This document shows, in pieces, positions 34,401-46,400 of a DNA stretch of 64,000 bases. The stretch comes from Symbiodinium natans (taxonomy: Eukaryota; Sar; Dinophyceae; Suessiales; Symbiodiniaceae). The DNA is taken from assembly GCA_905221605.1 (NCBI GenBank), contig CAJNDS010002540.1, positions 26,001 to 90,000 on the forward strand, written 5' to 3'. A program made the position numbers and the translations under genes. The notes beneath the pieces are model-generated. The model was given only the letters and a program-made list of their open reading frames with translations. It searched no databases and was not told the DNA's origin. Position 1 is the first letter of the stretch. Every line of letters begins with the position of its first letter.

Positions 34401-37400
34401 CACATGCAAGCCTCACGAATTGCCCTCCCCGAAAACCTGAAATCTACTGAATCTGCTGAGCCCTCTTGTTGGCTATTTGGGTCACCCGGCGCCGCTTCAA
34501 TTCAGGGGTAAGGGCAGTGACTTCAGCAGGGTCCATATGAGGTGTGCGCGAGATGCAGCAGAAGCACCTGTCATGCTCCCTTTGCCATTGGGCCAGCTCG
34601 AAGTCCCGGGCGATCTCCCGGTCACCGCACTCCTGGACTCAGGCACATTCAGGCACCCGCCTCTCTTTCATGCTCTTTCTCTTTTTTGCTGGCCACAGGA
34701 TGCCACAGGCCTGCTCTACTGTATGCCATTCTACAGCCCTCTCTTATACCAAGCTTGCTGCTACACCTGAGCGACTTGTTCTCCCATCTGTCCTTGACCG
34801 TCTTGGGTGTGATGCCCGATTGGCCCTTCTCGTCCACATCCCCGAGGTTCCATGCGTACCAGGACAGCCCCTCGCCCGCATCATCGATCTCGGACCCGAA
34901 GACATCTGACATGGCTTGGTCAGGAATGCCGTTAAAGCCGTCAGGAAGGAAGATGTCACCAAAGATGCTGAAGAAGTTGTCCGCAGGGAGGCCGGTCCTC
35001 TTCTTCTTCGTCTTCGGTGTGCTGAAGATGAAGCCGCAGGGGTTGTTCGTGTCCTTGAGCTGCTCGGCCTCGTCGTTCATCTTCTTCTGGTCGAAGTTCC
35101 TGGAGGCCGGGTCCACCTCCTCCTTGCACTCCGGCGCGTAGACCGGGTCCTGAGCAAAGCAGCAGCAGAGAAGCGAGGAGCAGCGGAAAGAGAACAGATG
35201 GACGGAGGCAGAGCCAGAGGCAGCCCCTCCCCAACCCCCCCCCCCGCGTCCTCGGCCGCGAAGGTCAGCTGCGGTGGAACCTGGCGCTTCCGCTGGAATC
35301 GCTTCGGCAGCTTGGCCCCAACGGCTTCGAAGCTGGCGTCGAAGTCGCTCACTGGGACTACCTGCCAGACATGCCGGGGTTGCACAGCCTTCACAGGTTC
35401 TAGTTGACGTTGCTGAGGACAACGCGAGCTTCCATCATCTGACCCTTCCGCCTTCCGCATGCCTAACTTAGAGACCGGGAAGCCGTGGGAGTGCGAGGCT
35501 GCGGAAACGAAATGCCACAAGTAACAATCTCTTGCCCCAGCTTCGAAAGTACAGGTTGCATGGGGGGGCCCGCCCGTGTCATAGTGAGCACAAAGAACAG
35601 CATTTTGGCTTTGACTTGCCAGCTTCCGGTAAGGACAACGAAAAAGACACATTTAAGTTCGTCAGTCAATATAAGAGTACTGAAGGACGGCGACTGAGTC
35701 GTTGTAGTTAACAGATACATCTGGTACGCGCAAGTGCTGAAGATCAGCAATTGGGAGGTCAGGGCAGGAGCAGGCACCTTGATTCAACAAAGGAATCAGT
35801 GGCGACGGCCACGGCAGAGCAAAGATTCGACGAGCTCGTGCAACAGCTGGCGGTATCCGTCCAAGTACCAGCAGCTGTCCTAGATTTTTTCACAGGTGCC
35901 AGAGTGATCCACGTGCTTTGTGGAAAACGACTGGCATCATTGCCAGCATACATCAGTCTTCCTCGTCAAGATGTATATCCCAAGTTGCTGTCCTTCATTA
36001 CTCGCAGGTGCGGCATAGACTTCTTGCACGTGAGACATAACTTACGTATCGGCAAGGGCGTGAAGTTCAGATCCCTCGGCAAATTCCCAAGTTGACCCCA
36101 CAACCGTTGGGCCCACCGCAATGTAGCGTTTCAACGTGCCCTTCTGGCCGTCTGGCACACAGTGTCAACACACAAACATTCACCACTGGAGCGCAACCGA
36201 GCGCGCGATTCGAAATTGACAGCGACTCTCCTATTTTTCTCTGAGCCAAAGTATCATTCTACATGGTACATGTATTCATCCCATCTAGCAGAATACGTGT
36301 CCGGAATCAACCCGTCCCATTTCCCAAAGTTAGCTCAATGAATTTCAGCCCGTCCTTCTCAAATATAGGGTGTATGGAAAGACGGTTTGGGCCTCGAGGA
36401 CTAAAAAGATATCTACAGCAGTCTGCTGTTTTCGTGATGCTTTCGTGCCTGCCAGGACGCCAGTGAATTGTACTTCCCACCCAGCTGCTGGTCCAGAGGA
36501 TTGATCTGGTCGCTGGAGACGCAGTATTGTTGACCCGGATTTTCCAAACACCACTCGCCCTTGCCTTCCTCATAACTCAGGGAAGCAGGTGTGACGCCGG
36601 TCCCTTGCCAGCCGTTGCTTGAATACACAGGCCGGTTGAAAGCATCGCGGCGTGTCGGGACGAAGATGCCCTGCTCATCCGGGTAAAAAGGCACGGTTCC
36701 TTCTCCGAACTTCGTCATTCGAACAGGGTTGGCCGCGATCTGGCAGCACCGGAAGCGGAAGTTCGCCCACCTGTTCCTGGAGTCCACCTCAGCCTGGATG
36801 GCTTGAAGCCCATGGTCCTTGCCGCAGTCGGCGTCGATTTGGGAGAGGCTCCCATCGATCCTCTGCTGTATGGAGGTTGTCTCGATGCAGGCGCCCAAGC
36901 CGGGCACCTCCACGCAGGCGAAGGTCAGGAGATCCCGGCCCTTATCGAAGCGATGCATCAAGGACCCCGGCTCACAAACGCAGTTCATGTCGTTGCCCGT
37001 TATCAAGCGGCTCAGATACCACGTCTCCTCATCTTCAGACGGAGCAGCGTCATTCCAGGGGCGGGGGGTTTTGTCACTGTATTTGGCGCTGACGCGATTC
37101 CCCAGGTCGGATTGAAGTGTCGCACCATCTCCAGACGGAAAAATCATGCCCAGCCAACCTTTGTAAACGCCCCGGTCCGGTAATTCCCATCTGAATACCC
37201 CCGTGCTGGCATTGTCGATGAACCTCATGGCGTTGCCACGGTTTCGGAGTTGAACGAAAAAACCGGTGAAGACGGTGAACGCCTGGTCTGCCGTGGCATC
37301 ACAGTCCTTGCCCAGTTCAAACTGATTTAGAAGCTCAACCCCCCCAATCCCCTCACATCTCCGCTCACTTCTCTTTACCCTCAGAGGGGCATGTGCCTGC

Positions 37401-40400
37401 AACTCGTTGAAGATGCATTCCGGTTCGTCTTGACTTTCCGTCTGGCAAGGCACCGCAACAAGGCACTTCTGCCAACGTCTGCTCCTCCAGCATCGGCAAA
37501 TAGAACCCTAAACCCCAACATGCCCTAGATGAGCCTGAACCACACCACAGCACACCACCTCAAAAGTTGAGGCGAGGTACACGATCTGAAAACTCAAGGG
37601 GATTTCGACAGCCGCTTTGGTTTGACCGGTGGTTGCACCGATGCAGGTGCCAGTGATGGAGGTGCTGGTGAAGTCGAGCCTTTGTAGGACCCGACCTTCC
37701 TCGCCGGCATCGCAGTCAAGGGTGTCAGAGACGTCGAAGATCGACGTTGACGTGGGGTTTGGTACACCCCCGACCTCACAAAGACCCGGAGATGCCACCC
37801 CGAACTAGAACTATCCGATTTGAAGCAGTGGTCACCCCTTGCCCAAACCAACCGTAAACATCCGTAAGCCCACCGTTCATGCGCTTGATTGCCCCTTCCT
37901 TCGAAGAAGCTCTCGCCTGGCTTGTTTGGTCCTTGTTGTAGGACTCGGAGAAGAAGCTGGCCACCGTGTTCCCATCCAGAAGCTGCTGCGGATCCCTCTC
38001 GTTGCATGTTTGAAGAGCGCCCGGAGTCGGAAGCCCTGCAAGGTTTGCACAGACACGCCGCTTCTTTGGGCGGCGCCAGTGGGGTGCAGTATGTTTCACG
38101 AGGTTTTGGTGAGGAGGGGTTCAGAAAGTTCTCTAGAAGTAAAGGAGGATCCCAACGGAGATCATCCAAGAAAAGCCCAATCCCCAGGAACAGACACCCA
38201 GCAGTTTCGGCCCAAGCCACTGGCGCTCACACACTTCGTCTCGTCGGCAGCCGACACGAACTGACGCCTTGAGAGCATTTGAGAGAGCTGCCATACGGCA
38301 CAGTGTTGGCTTAGGGGCCATGGGTGATCTGCCGCAAAATATGCCACAAAATGCAATGCCGGGGCGCTCCCAGGGCGCGGCCGTAGTCGTCTGCTTGACA
38401 TAGAAGTCGCCCTTCTTCTGCTCCAGCGTTCCGGTACGACTTAAGGTGATTTCGACCTTGAAGCCCTCAAAGAAGTAGAGCTCCTGCAAGTTGTGGGAGT
38501 CGAGCTCCTGGTAGTAACCACTGACGACCTGGACCATGGCGACGCAGGCGAAGTGGCTCAGCTGGCTGGCGCCATCGGAGTCGAGCCACTTGCCATTGAC
38601 ACAGATCTGCTCGAAGTTTTTTCTTGGCAGCGACCCATAGCGCTCGGACCAGCAGCTCGCCTTCAGCAGCGTGCCGTGCGCGTAGCTGCTCCGGAAGAGG
38701 GACTTCTCCAGCGCCAGCCGCTCTTTGGAGTCAGGATCGGGCACTTGGGCATACCTGCAGGGCTCGCAGACCTCCACGCCCATGCCGCCCATGAACAGCG
38801 CCTCGTCGCACTGCCGAAAGAGGGACTCGTCCACTAACTTCGGCAGGTAGAGCTCGATATCCGAATAGAAGGCACCAAGGTGCTGCCGGCGCCTCGTGAT
38901 GTGCCAGCACGCCTCCGGGTTCGCGATGGCGCAGACCTCTGTGCCCTTTGGATAAGAGTAGAGGGTGCCGGAGAGCCCCAGCTCCCGGTAGATGTATGTG
39001 CAGCTGCTGTACAGCCTGCACTGCTTGACCGACAGCACCTCGCCGGTGAAGAAGTACCGGCACGCGCTGCTCTTGGCACACTGGGCTTGGCAGTCCTCGA
39101 GGTCGGCAGTCTGCACATCGGACTCCACGATGACATCCAAGAGGTCCTCCGAGCTAACGCCGCAGGAGAACTGGCCAGTCAAAATCGGGAAAGGGCTTGG
39201 AAGGTAGACGTTGCGGCTCTCTGCCGGGATCTCTCCGAAGGCTTCTGCGGTCACGGGGCCATTCTGGCCCCAAAGGTGTGGGACACAATGGCAAGGATGC
39301 AGCCAGTGGTCATAGGGGATCTCTGTCCATGGGTCGTCGACCATCACCGCCTCAGCTCCGTCGGCTGTCTCTGCACGGTCATCTGCCTCGCTCTGGGTCA
39401 GGTTCGGCGCATCACAGCGGAGCAGCTCCACCGCGGCCGTCAAGGTGTCTGAGGTGTCAGTGATCGGAAAGGACTTGGAGCCCTTCTTGAAAACCTCGGC
39501 GATGAGGTCTCCGCCTCGGCAACAGCTCTGCTGCGCGCTTGAGTTCTCAGGTCAACTCAGCAGCTTCGTGCCTAAGTAGTTGACTAAGCCGAAAGCAGGC
39601 GCCTGCGGGGATCTCGGCCACGATCTCCCCAGCGAAGGTCATGAAGGCTGCAGAGGCATTGTAGAAGTCACCTCGCAGCGCGCGCATGCGCGATCTCTCC
39701 CTTCCCCTCTGCATCCTCTCTCGCATCCTCCCTCTCACCCGGGGCCTTCGGCAGGCCTCTGCAGGACCCAGGTATCTTCGCCGCGGCCTGTGCGGTGCAG
39801 CCAAAAGGTCTCGGTGCTGGTGAGGCCCTCTTTCAGGAAGACCAGGCCGCCTCCGCAAGGCCCCGCAACGTCGGCGTGGACACAACTCTTTGAGGCTTCA
39901 GAATACTTATGAACCTCTCCGACTTCTACAGGCCGAAGTCGTGCGGCACAGCTATGCACAGCAGTTTTATTTGCATTTTTCTTATGGAATTGCTCCAACA
40001 TAGTAGAGAATGCTGGAGGGTACTGGAACTCTGCTCACTTACAAGCGGCCCCCGGTTCTGACCTTCATAATTGTTCTCGCCGTAGTAGCAGTAGCGACCC
40101 CCCCAATAGTGCCGGTTCTGGATGCTGAGCTCAATGCACGTGCTCCGCTCTGCACAGTCGGGGACGCGGGCAAAGAGATTCGTTGCCTCAGTTTATGATG
40201 CGAACGGAGAGAAGGACGCATAAGGATTTCGTATGAACAAGAATTTAAGGGTCTAAGCCCAGCGGCGAAGACTCTCTTGCAGCCTTCGGAATCTGGGCAA
40301 AGCCCCTTGTACTGGGTGCAGCCTTCGTGGGAGTCGCGCAATAAGAGTTACCACGAGTTGTTGCTTGCTACGCCCGAGCTGAGGCGCTGTGGGATTAGGC

Positions 40401-40461
40401 ACATGTCGTAGGAAGTCCCATGTCAGGAGCCCTTGACAATTTTCTTGCGTTGATTGGAATC

Positions 40462-40492
<31 letters not shown>

Positions 40493-43400
40493 CGGGGAAT
40501 TGGGGGAGGGGGGGCCCGGCCCCAGGGACTGGGTGGCGGCTTTAGAGTGGAGGCACTGGGCAATGAGACGAAGTATGATGAAAGAGGTTAGCGACCCGCT
40601 AGTGTGACAATTTGTGGGGATCCTCTAGGCATTTGCTGGGGGGTCCCCTGCTGCCGGACCAGTCCCTTTCTTTGTGCATCTGCCGCCTCGCGGCGGTGCA
40701 TTGGGCGCCCCCCCCACCGCCCTTCTTCTTTAGCCAAAGCATGCGAGGTACCAGGGGGGGGGGAGTTGTTGGCACACATCTGACACTCCAGGAGGGTGGA
40801 CCCGCGGACCCCCTGGACTCAAACTGCATCTAAACAGCGATGTCATTATGTTTCGCTTGCGATGCTGCTTGGGTTGCGCGCTCGCAGGCTCATAGGTGCG
40901 TCTCAGAAAACTTTTGCATGTACGGTGATTTGCTTCAGACAGATATGAGAGAGAATGGGCCAGATTCGCCGCAGAAGGCGTTGCAGCTCACACCAGAAAG
41001 CCTACAACTCGCATCAGAAGCCGTATCAGTTCACACAGGTGTATCAGATGATCCGGACATGCGCGCAGTATCAGAGGGAGTTAGAGGGAGTCTCAGCTCG
41101 ACCAAAGCCCTGGACTCACTTTTTTGAGCGATGGCCTGCTTGTTCAAACTTGTAGTATGTGCAAGCCAGATCCCGTCGGCAGGTTTGGCGGCATTCGTCA
41201 TGAGAGGACACGGAGGTAGTCTCGAACTCAAGAAAGTAAAGGGTTTGGTCAATGGGCACAAAGCATGTGTCGTCCTGAGCACTGAAAAAGAGATCCGCCG
41301 GCAGGACGGGTCCGTCCCCGAAGGGTGGGAACTGGTAGAGTCCGTAGATGCCACAAGAGACGCTCAGCGATGCCCGGCCGTCGGAATCTGCGGACATCAG
41401 GCTAGTGAGCTCTTGCGACGGGGCCAGGCGCACAGACCCCGTGGTCAGGTCCAACTCGAAGAAGGGGAAGCCCTCGTACGTTCCCTGGCCGGTGACGGTG
41501 TCCAAGGCGACCGTGTGTCCAGCATCGCTAGAGCAGCTGCCAGTGAAGGCAGTGGGGGGCACTTTGAACATGCCCTCATACGGCTGTACCTTCAAAGTGG
41601 GCGCCACCTGCCCGACTGTGACCTTTCACATGGTTCAGGGCAATGTTCTGTCGAGGATTGGGTGATTTAAGCAGCCCAAACGCCCTACTTGTAGGCCTAG
41701 GCACTAAACCCAACCACACAGCTATGTGCACAAACATTCACATGCCTACACATGCTTCCCATATCGGCCTCGATGGGGCTGCTGCGATCGGTCGCCCGGT
41801 TGTAGCGCAGGTCCGTCCAGACGTCGGGCTCGATCGCAACGAAGTAAGCTGCCACGGCCTCGAAATCTGAGAGGCCAATTCTTCGCGTGGCATCCACGCG
41901 GCAGATGCACCCCCAGGTACTGAGGAAGCCGAAGGAGCTCCGGCCCGAATCCCAATCCTGGTACCGCAGGGGGGAGCCTTTTGGCTTGGTTCCGAGAACC
42001 GTGATTTAAACTTCGCAAGAACAACAAAACTGAACTCGGACACCCAGCAGCGATGCCGCCGCCGACAGTTGCCCTTTTTATCCAGCTGATCGTTCCGTCA
42101 TCGTCGTTCAGGGTCATGAGATCCGTCTTCTCGGCTGGGTTGCAGCTGAGTGTTTTGAAGACATATTTGCCTGCTCTGCGCACTGGCGTCTTCGTGGTTC
42201 CTTGAGGCCCGAAGAATAACCTGCTCGGCATGCTGAGGCAGGACCACTATACTGTGCGGCATTATGTGCGCGTGCGGGCAGGGGAACCGTCACGAATCTG
42301 CGTCTGAGGAGCGGGTACTGTCCGTAGGAGAAACTGTCTTTCGCCACGACCGTGAGCGTCGCGGAGGCCGAGAGGCTGGCGGTCTGGTGGGCGACGATGG
42401 TGCAAGAGATGCTGAAAGCCTCGCACCCCCGGTCAAGTTGAGTTTGTCTAGTGTTTCTCTTAGTCTCTTAGCGTTTTGTCAATTAAGGGGGTGGACGGGG
42501 GGGGGGGGGGGGGGGCACCTCTGGCTGAAGTCGCAACGTGAAAAACCGCTCAGCCAGTGAAGGCTGTGAACTTAGGGTGTTTCAAATTTGGCGCTGGGGG
42601 CGTGGGAAGTCATGGCAAGTCACGCGCAATCTCGTGTAAACTTACTCCAACAACTATCCCCAGATTCGCGATTGGAGAGAGTGCCACCAGCACTCTACAA
42701 GCGAGCAAGAAGCATCGCCCTCATTGCCCCTTGGTGGCTTCAACGTGTCAGAGAACAAGGTGTTCATGTCGCTTTTCAAGAGGCACGGACGATTGAAGAA
42801 CGCGGTCTGTAGGAACGCACCACACCTCGCCACCCCCTCCCTATTTCATAGCTTCGAGCCACGTTCCGGTACTGTGACTGTTGCTCGCCTGACAGCTCCT
42901 TTTCTCAGCTACATTCTGGCAAAGCTGCCCGCCTTCCCACACGGCTGATGTCCGTCCTGCACCTGTGTCGGGAACTGTGTCCTGAACAAAGCTAGAGAAA
43001 TCACACCCGGCAGGTGGGGAATCCCCTTCGGATGTTGACGGTGAAGAAAATCATCAAGCAAAGGGGACGGAACAGAAACATGATAGAAGAGACGCTGCAT
43101 GTGAACAATATGATACGGTACTGGACCCGAAGGAAGGCCTTCCATTGCAAGGATGTGTACGCAGCATCTGCAAGATCAACTGTTGCTACCCGCTATCGCA
43201 AACAATGCCAAACTTTGCAGACATTTGAATGGACAAGTCCAGCAGACGAAGCAAAGGCACCGAGATAGAAGAAAAAACGCAAGAAGGCCGAGGATCCGAA
43301 GAACGGAACCGAACCGCACTCAAAGCCGTTGCATCACGAACCGCACGTCGGATTGCGACCATTGGGCGCCCATGAAGAGCTGTAGGTACACGCGCAAATG

Positions 43401-46400
43401 AAGATCTAGTTTCAACCTTTTGATGGCTCTATGATACCTCGTGCTTTCGCATGGATGCTGGAGGTGGCTGCAAACAGCGACCCGCCTCCAGCCTCCTTCC
43501 AGGCTCCCTCCAGCCACCTGTCTGACACTGCCTTTGAACGAAGGACGCTCATGAACAACCCTCGATCTCTTCTGCCTTACGCCTTCTGGGCAGAAGGAGG
43601 AAGCGAGATGAAGCAGGTAAGGACCCAAATGGCGAGACTCTCTGCAAGCCTCGTGACCACATGCGCTGAATTCACGCCAAAGCTTTGAGATGGGCATTGA
43701 ATTAGCAGCATGGTGCCCAGAACAATGCTACTCCACCAATTAGTATAGTCATATGACCATCAAACTTATTAACACCCACCCCCCCCACCGTCCGAGGCAG
43801 CCATATTACGGCGGAGGGTTGCCGGCAAATTGCAAGCTGCCGAAGTGTTTGGTTGAGTTTAAGTGTGCCTCCGGGAGGGTGCCGCCCACTTGACCAACCG
43901 CAGGGGCGATCTGCAACATGCCAGTGGCCTCAGCTGCGCTGCGGGAAGCGACGCTGCCGACATCACCTAGGACTCCTAGGACCTAGCAGCAAAGAAAAAG
44001 CAAACAGCAAATCACCGAGTCCACATGATCCACATGTGAGCGTCGCCGTCGATCGTGAGGCCATAATCCAAGAGCTTGCAGTCCCCGTCGATGGTGTAGT
44101 GGCTTGCGGTGCGCGGAACTGGGAAGCCCGTGATGGAGGTTGCGTAGAGAAACGTTGGGGCGACGTAGTACGTGAAGGGCGTCGCGGCCCGCTGCCCTCC
44201 CCCGCACCGGCAGCAAGCTTGCTTGGAGGAGAGGCCCTTGAAGGCGGTGTCGCCGCAAATGGCTCGGGCGCACGTCTTCCCGCTTGCATCCGTCCAGCCC
44301 GGCGTGTCCACGCAAGCCTCACAGCGGCCCTCGCCGGGGACCTCCACAAAACCCGCGGCGCAGCGGGCGCAGCCGAAGCCGGCAAGGTGGAAGCATCCTC
44401 ACGGGAAGCCCACCCCAACGTGCACAGTGCACTAGAAAGACCCGCATCCCCTCTACTGACTTGAGTGAATCGTGGTGGTGGTGGCGCCTGTGGTCGCTTG
44501 CGGTAGTTCGTGATCGCATCAGGAACCTGTTCCTGTCTTACAAGATGTTGCAATTCTTGCGTTTTCTCGTGCCCTCCATTACCACTCCGTGATTAACCGA
44601 AAAGGTGTTTCATGATGTGCCCTCATGAGGACTTCTTGAAACCTCGATAAGCGCACGAAAAAAATACAACACCCGAAGACTCCCGAAGACTCTCTTGGAC
44701 TCCCCGTTAAGTTTGAAGGTCTGCCCGGTCCTGCACAGAAGAGGGCCGCTGTGGGGCAGCAAACGTAGGTTCCCTGCCACCTGGGTATCAGTCCACTCGT
44801 TCCTACCCCTGCACAGCCCATCACAAACCTTCTCAATGCGAACTTTTTTTGGGGGCGGCAATTTCGAAATTAGGGGCAAAAGAGTCCAGGAAAAAAACAC
44901 GGGGGAAACCAGCTGAACCGGCGCCCAAGGCTCAAGTCGAAGATTGGGAAGCCAGAAGAGCAGTCCACTTCGAGGTGGGACTGATGCTTCGATTCCTTCC
45001 TTAGCTTCCTTGTCTGTGCCATCAGACGGGGCGCCAGGCAAGTCTCGAACAACTCCTCGCTTGAGCGCGTGTGAGCGCGTGGGGCCCTCTGAAAACGACC
45101 CACATATTGTGCAAACCCGGATCGTGAGAGAGTTTGGCGTGAGGCTGCTCTTCTGGTGTTGGTGTCTTTCATTTGAGACTCGGCTTTCTTTACCGGAAAT
45201 TTCCAAATCTCGTCGGTGGTACTCTAACATCCCTTATGGCTCAGGAACTTGCGGGGGGGCGCCCTGCCCTCCCCAGCATGCAAGAACTGATACGATTGGT
45301 TTGCTTGGTGGTGAGCCTTCGCTTACCATATGTGATTGTTTTGCCGTGATGTGTCCTCGCTTACTATGTGCGGTTGTTTTGCTTATTATTGGTGCGTCTT
45401 CGGCATGTGGTTGTTTTGCTTCTTGGTCCTCGCTTACCATTGTCCGGTCGTTTTGCTTATTGGTGCGTCTTCGCTTACTAGATGCGCTTGTTTTGCTTGC
45501 TTCTGGGTGCGTCTTCCCTCACTGCGCAGCTGTTTTGCTTCTTGGCGCTTAGTCGCTTACCATATGCGCCTGCTTTGCTTCTCTTGCGTGTCTTCGCTTA
45601 CTGTGCGGTTGTTTTGCTTCTTGGTGCATTCCTCACCTGGCATGCGCGGCTATTCTTATTGTTTCTGCGTCTTTCGCTTACTGTAGTTGCTTTGCTTACT
45701 AGCCCGCCATCACTTACTACATAGACACTTCTTACCCTACATACTACGCGCCTCTGGGCGACATAAGGCCGGCTGCTAGCAGTGACTTCAAAACAAGCTG
45801 GCGGTTAAAACAAAAGGTGTCGCTCAAATTTTGCTTTTCTCAAATTTGAGCAAAATGTTCCGATACGTCCCCATACGCCCTTGCTTCGTACCAGGAAAGT
45901 TGGCAGTGTAAACAAATAGAGATCGCGATCTTTGAGCCTCAAGAGCGGTATCCAAAACAGATTCAAGCGATTTGGACGTGCGAACGGCATGGCAGCATGG
46001 CTCGGTCCAGGTTCACGGAGCTCTCCAAAAAAGACAGATCTATCTGCAACGCAAAGACTGCGCAAATCGATATGCGGAAAAAAAAGGAGCCCACTCCGAT
46101 GGGAACTTACCAGAAAACTGCGCAGGGGCGCGAAGTTTGTTCTGATCACCGAGACACGTTGGAATCTCCCACAGGCCTCAAGGCTTAGGCCTTTAGGGGC
46201 CCTAGAGGATGCACGGCTGAGGGTAGGAGTCTTAGATTTCGGACCTGAATGGATGGTCTCAGGCGTTGCGAGGTCTGGGATTCTGAACGGAGGAATCACA
46301 GGGTGATTGTACCTTGAAGTCCGCATGAACTTCGGGGGAGTCGCGTTTTCGAGAGGGGGGGAGAAGTGTGGGCCTCAGAGTCTCAGAGTGGGCCGGTGGC

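Noticed and set aside
38133-38384. Continuation of the large copy A PAN-like frame down to 38133
   Set aside because: Below about 38385 the copy B-conserved sequence (RRQFVSAADE) lies in another frame, so the tail is intron or out-of-frame read-through.
45321-45722. Possible CRISPR-like array
   Set aside because: Units are imperfect and variable in length, with no conserved repeat/spacer alternation, and the context is eukaryotic intron.
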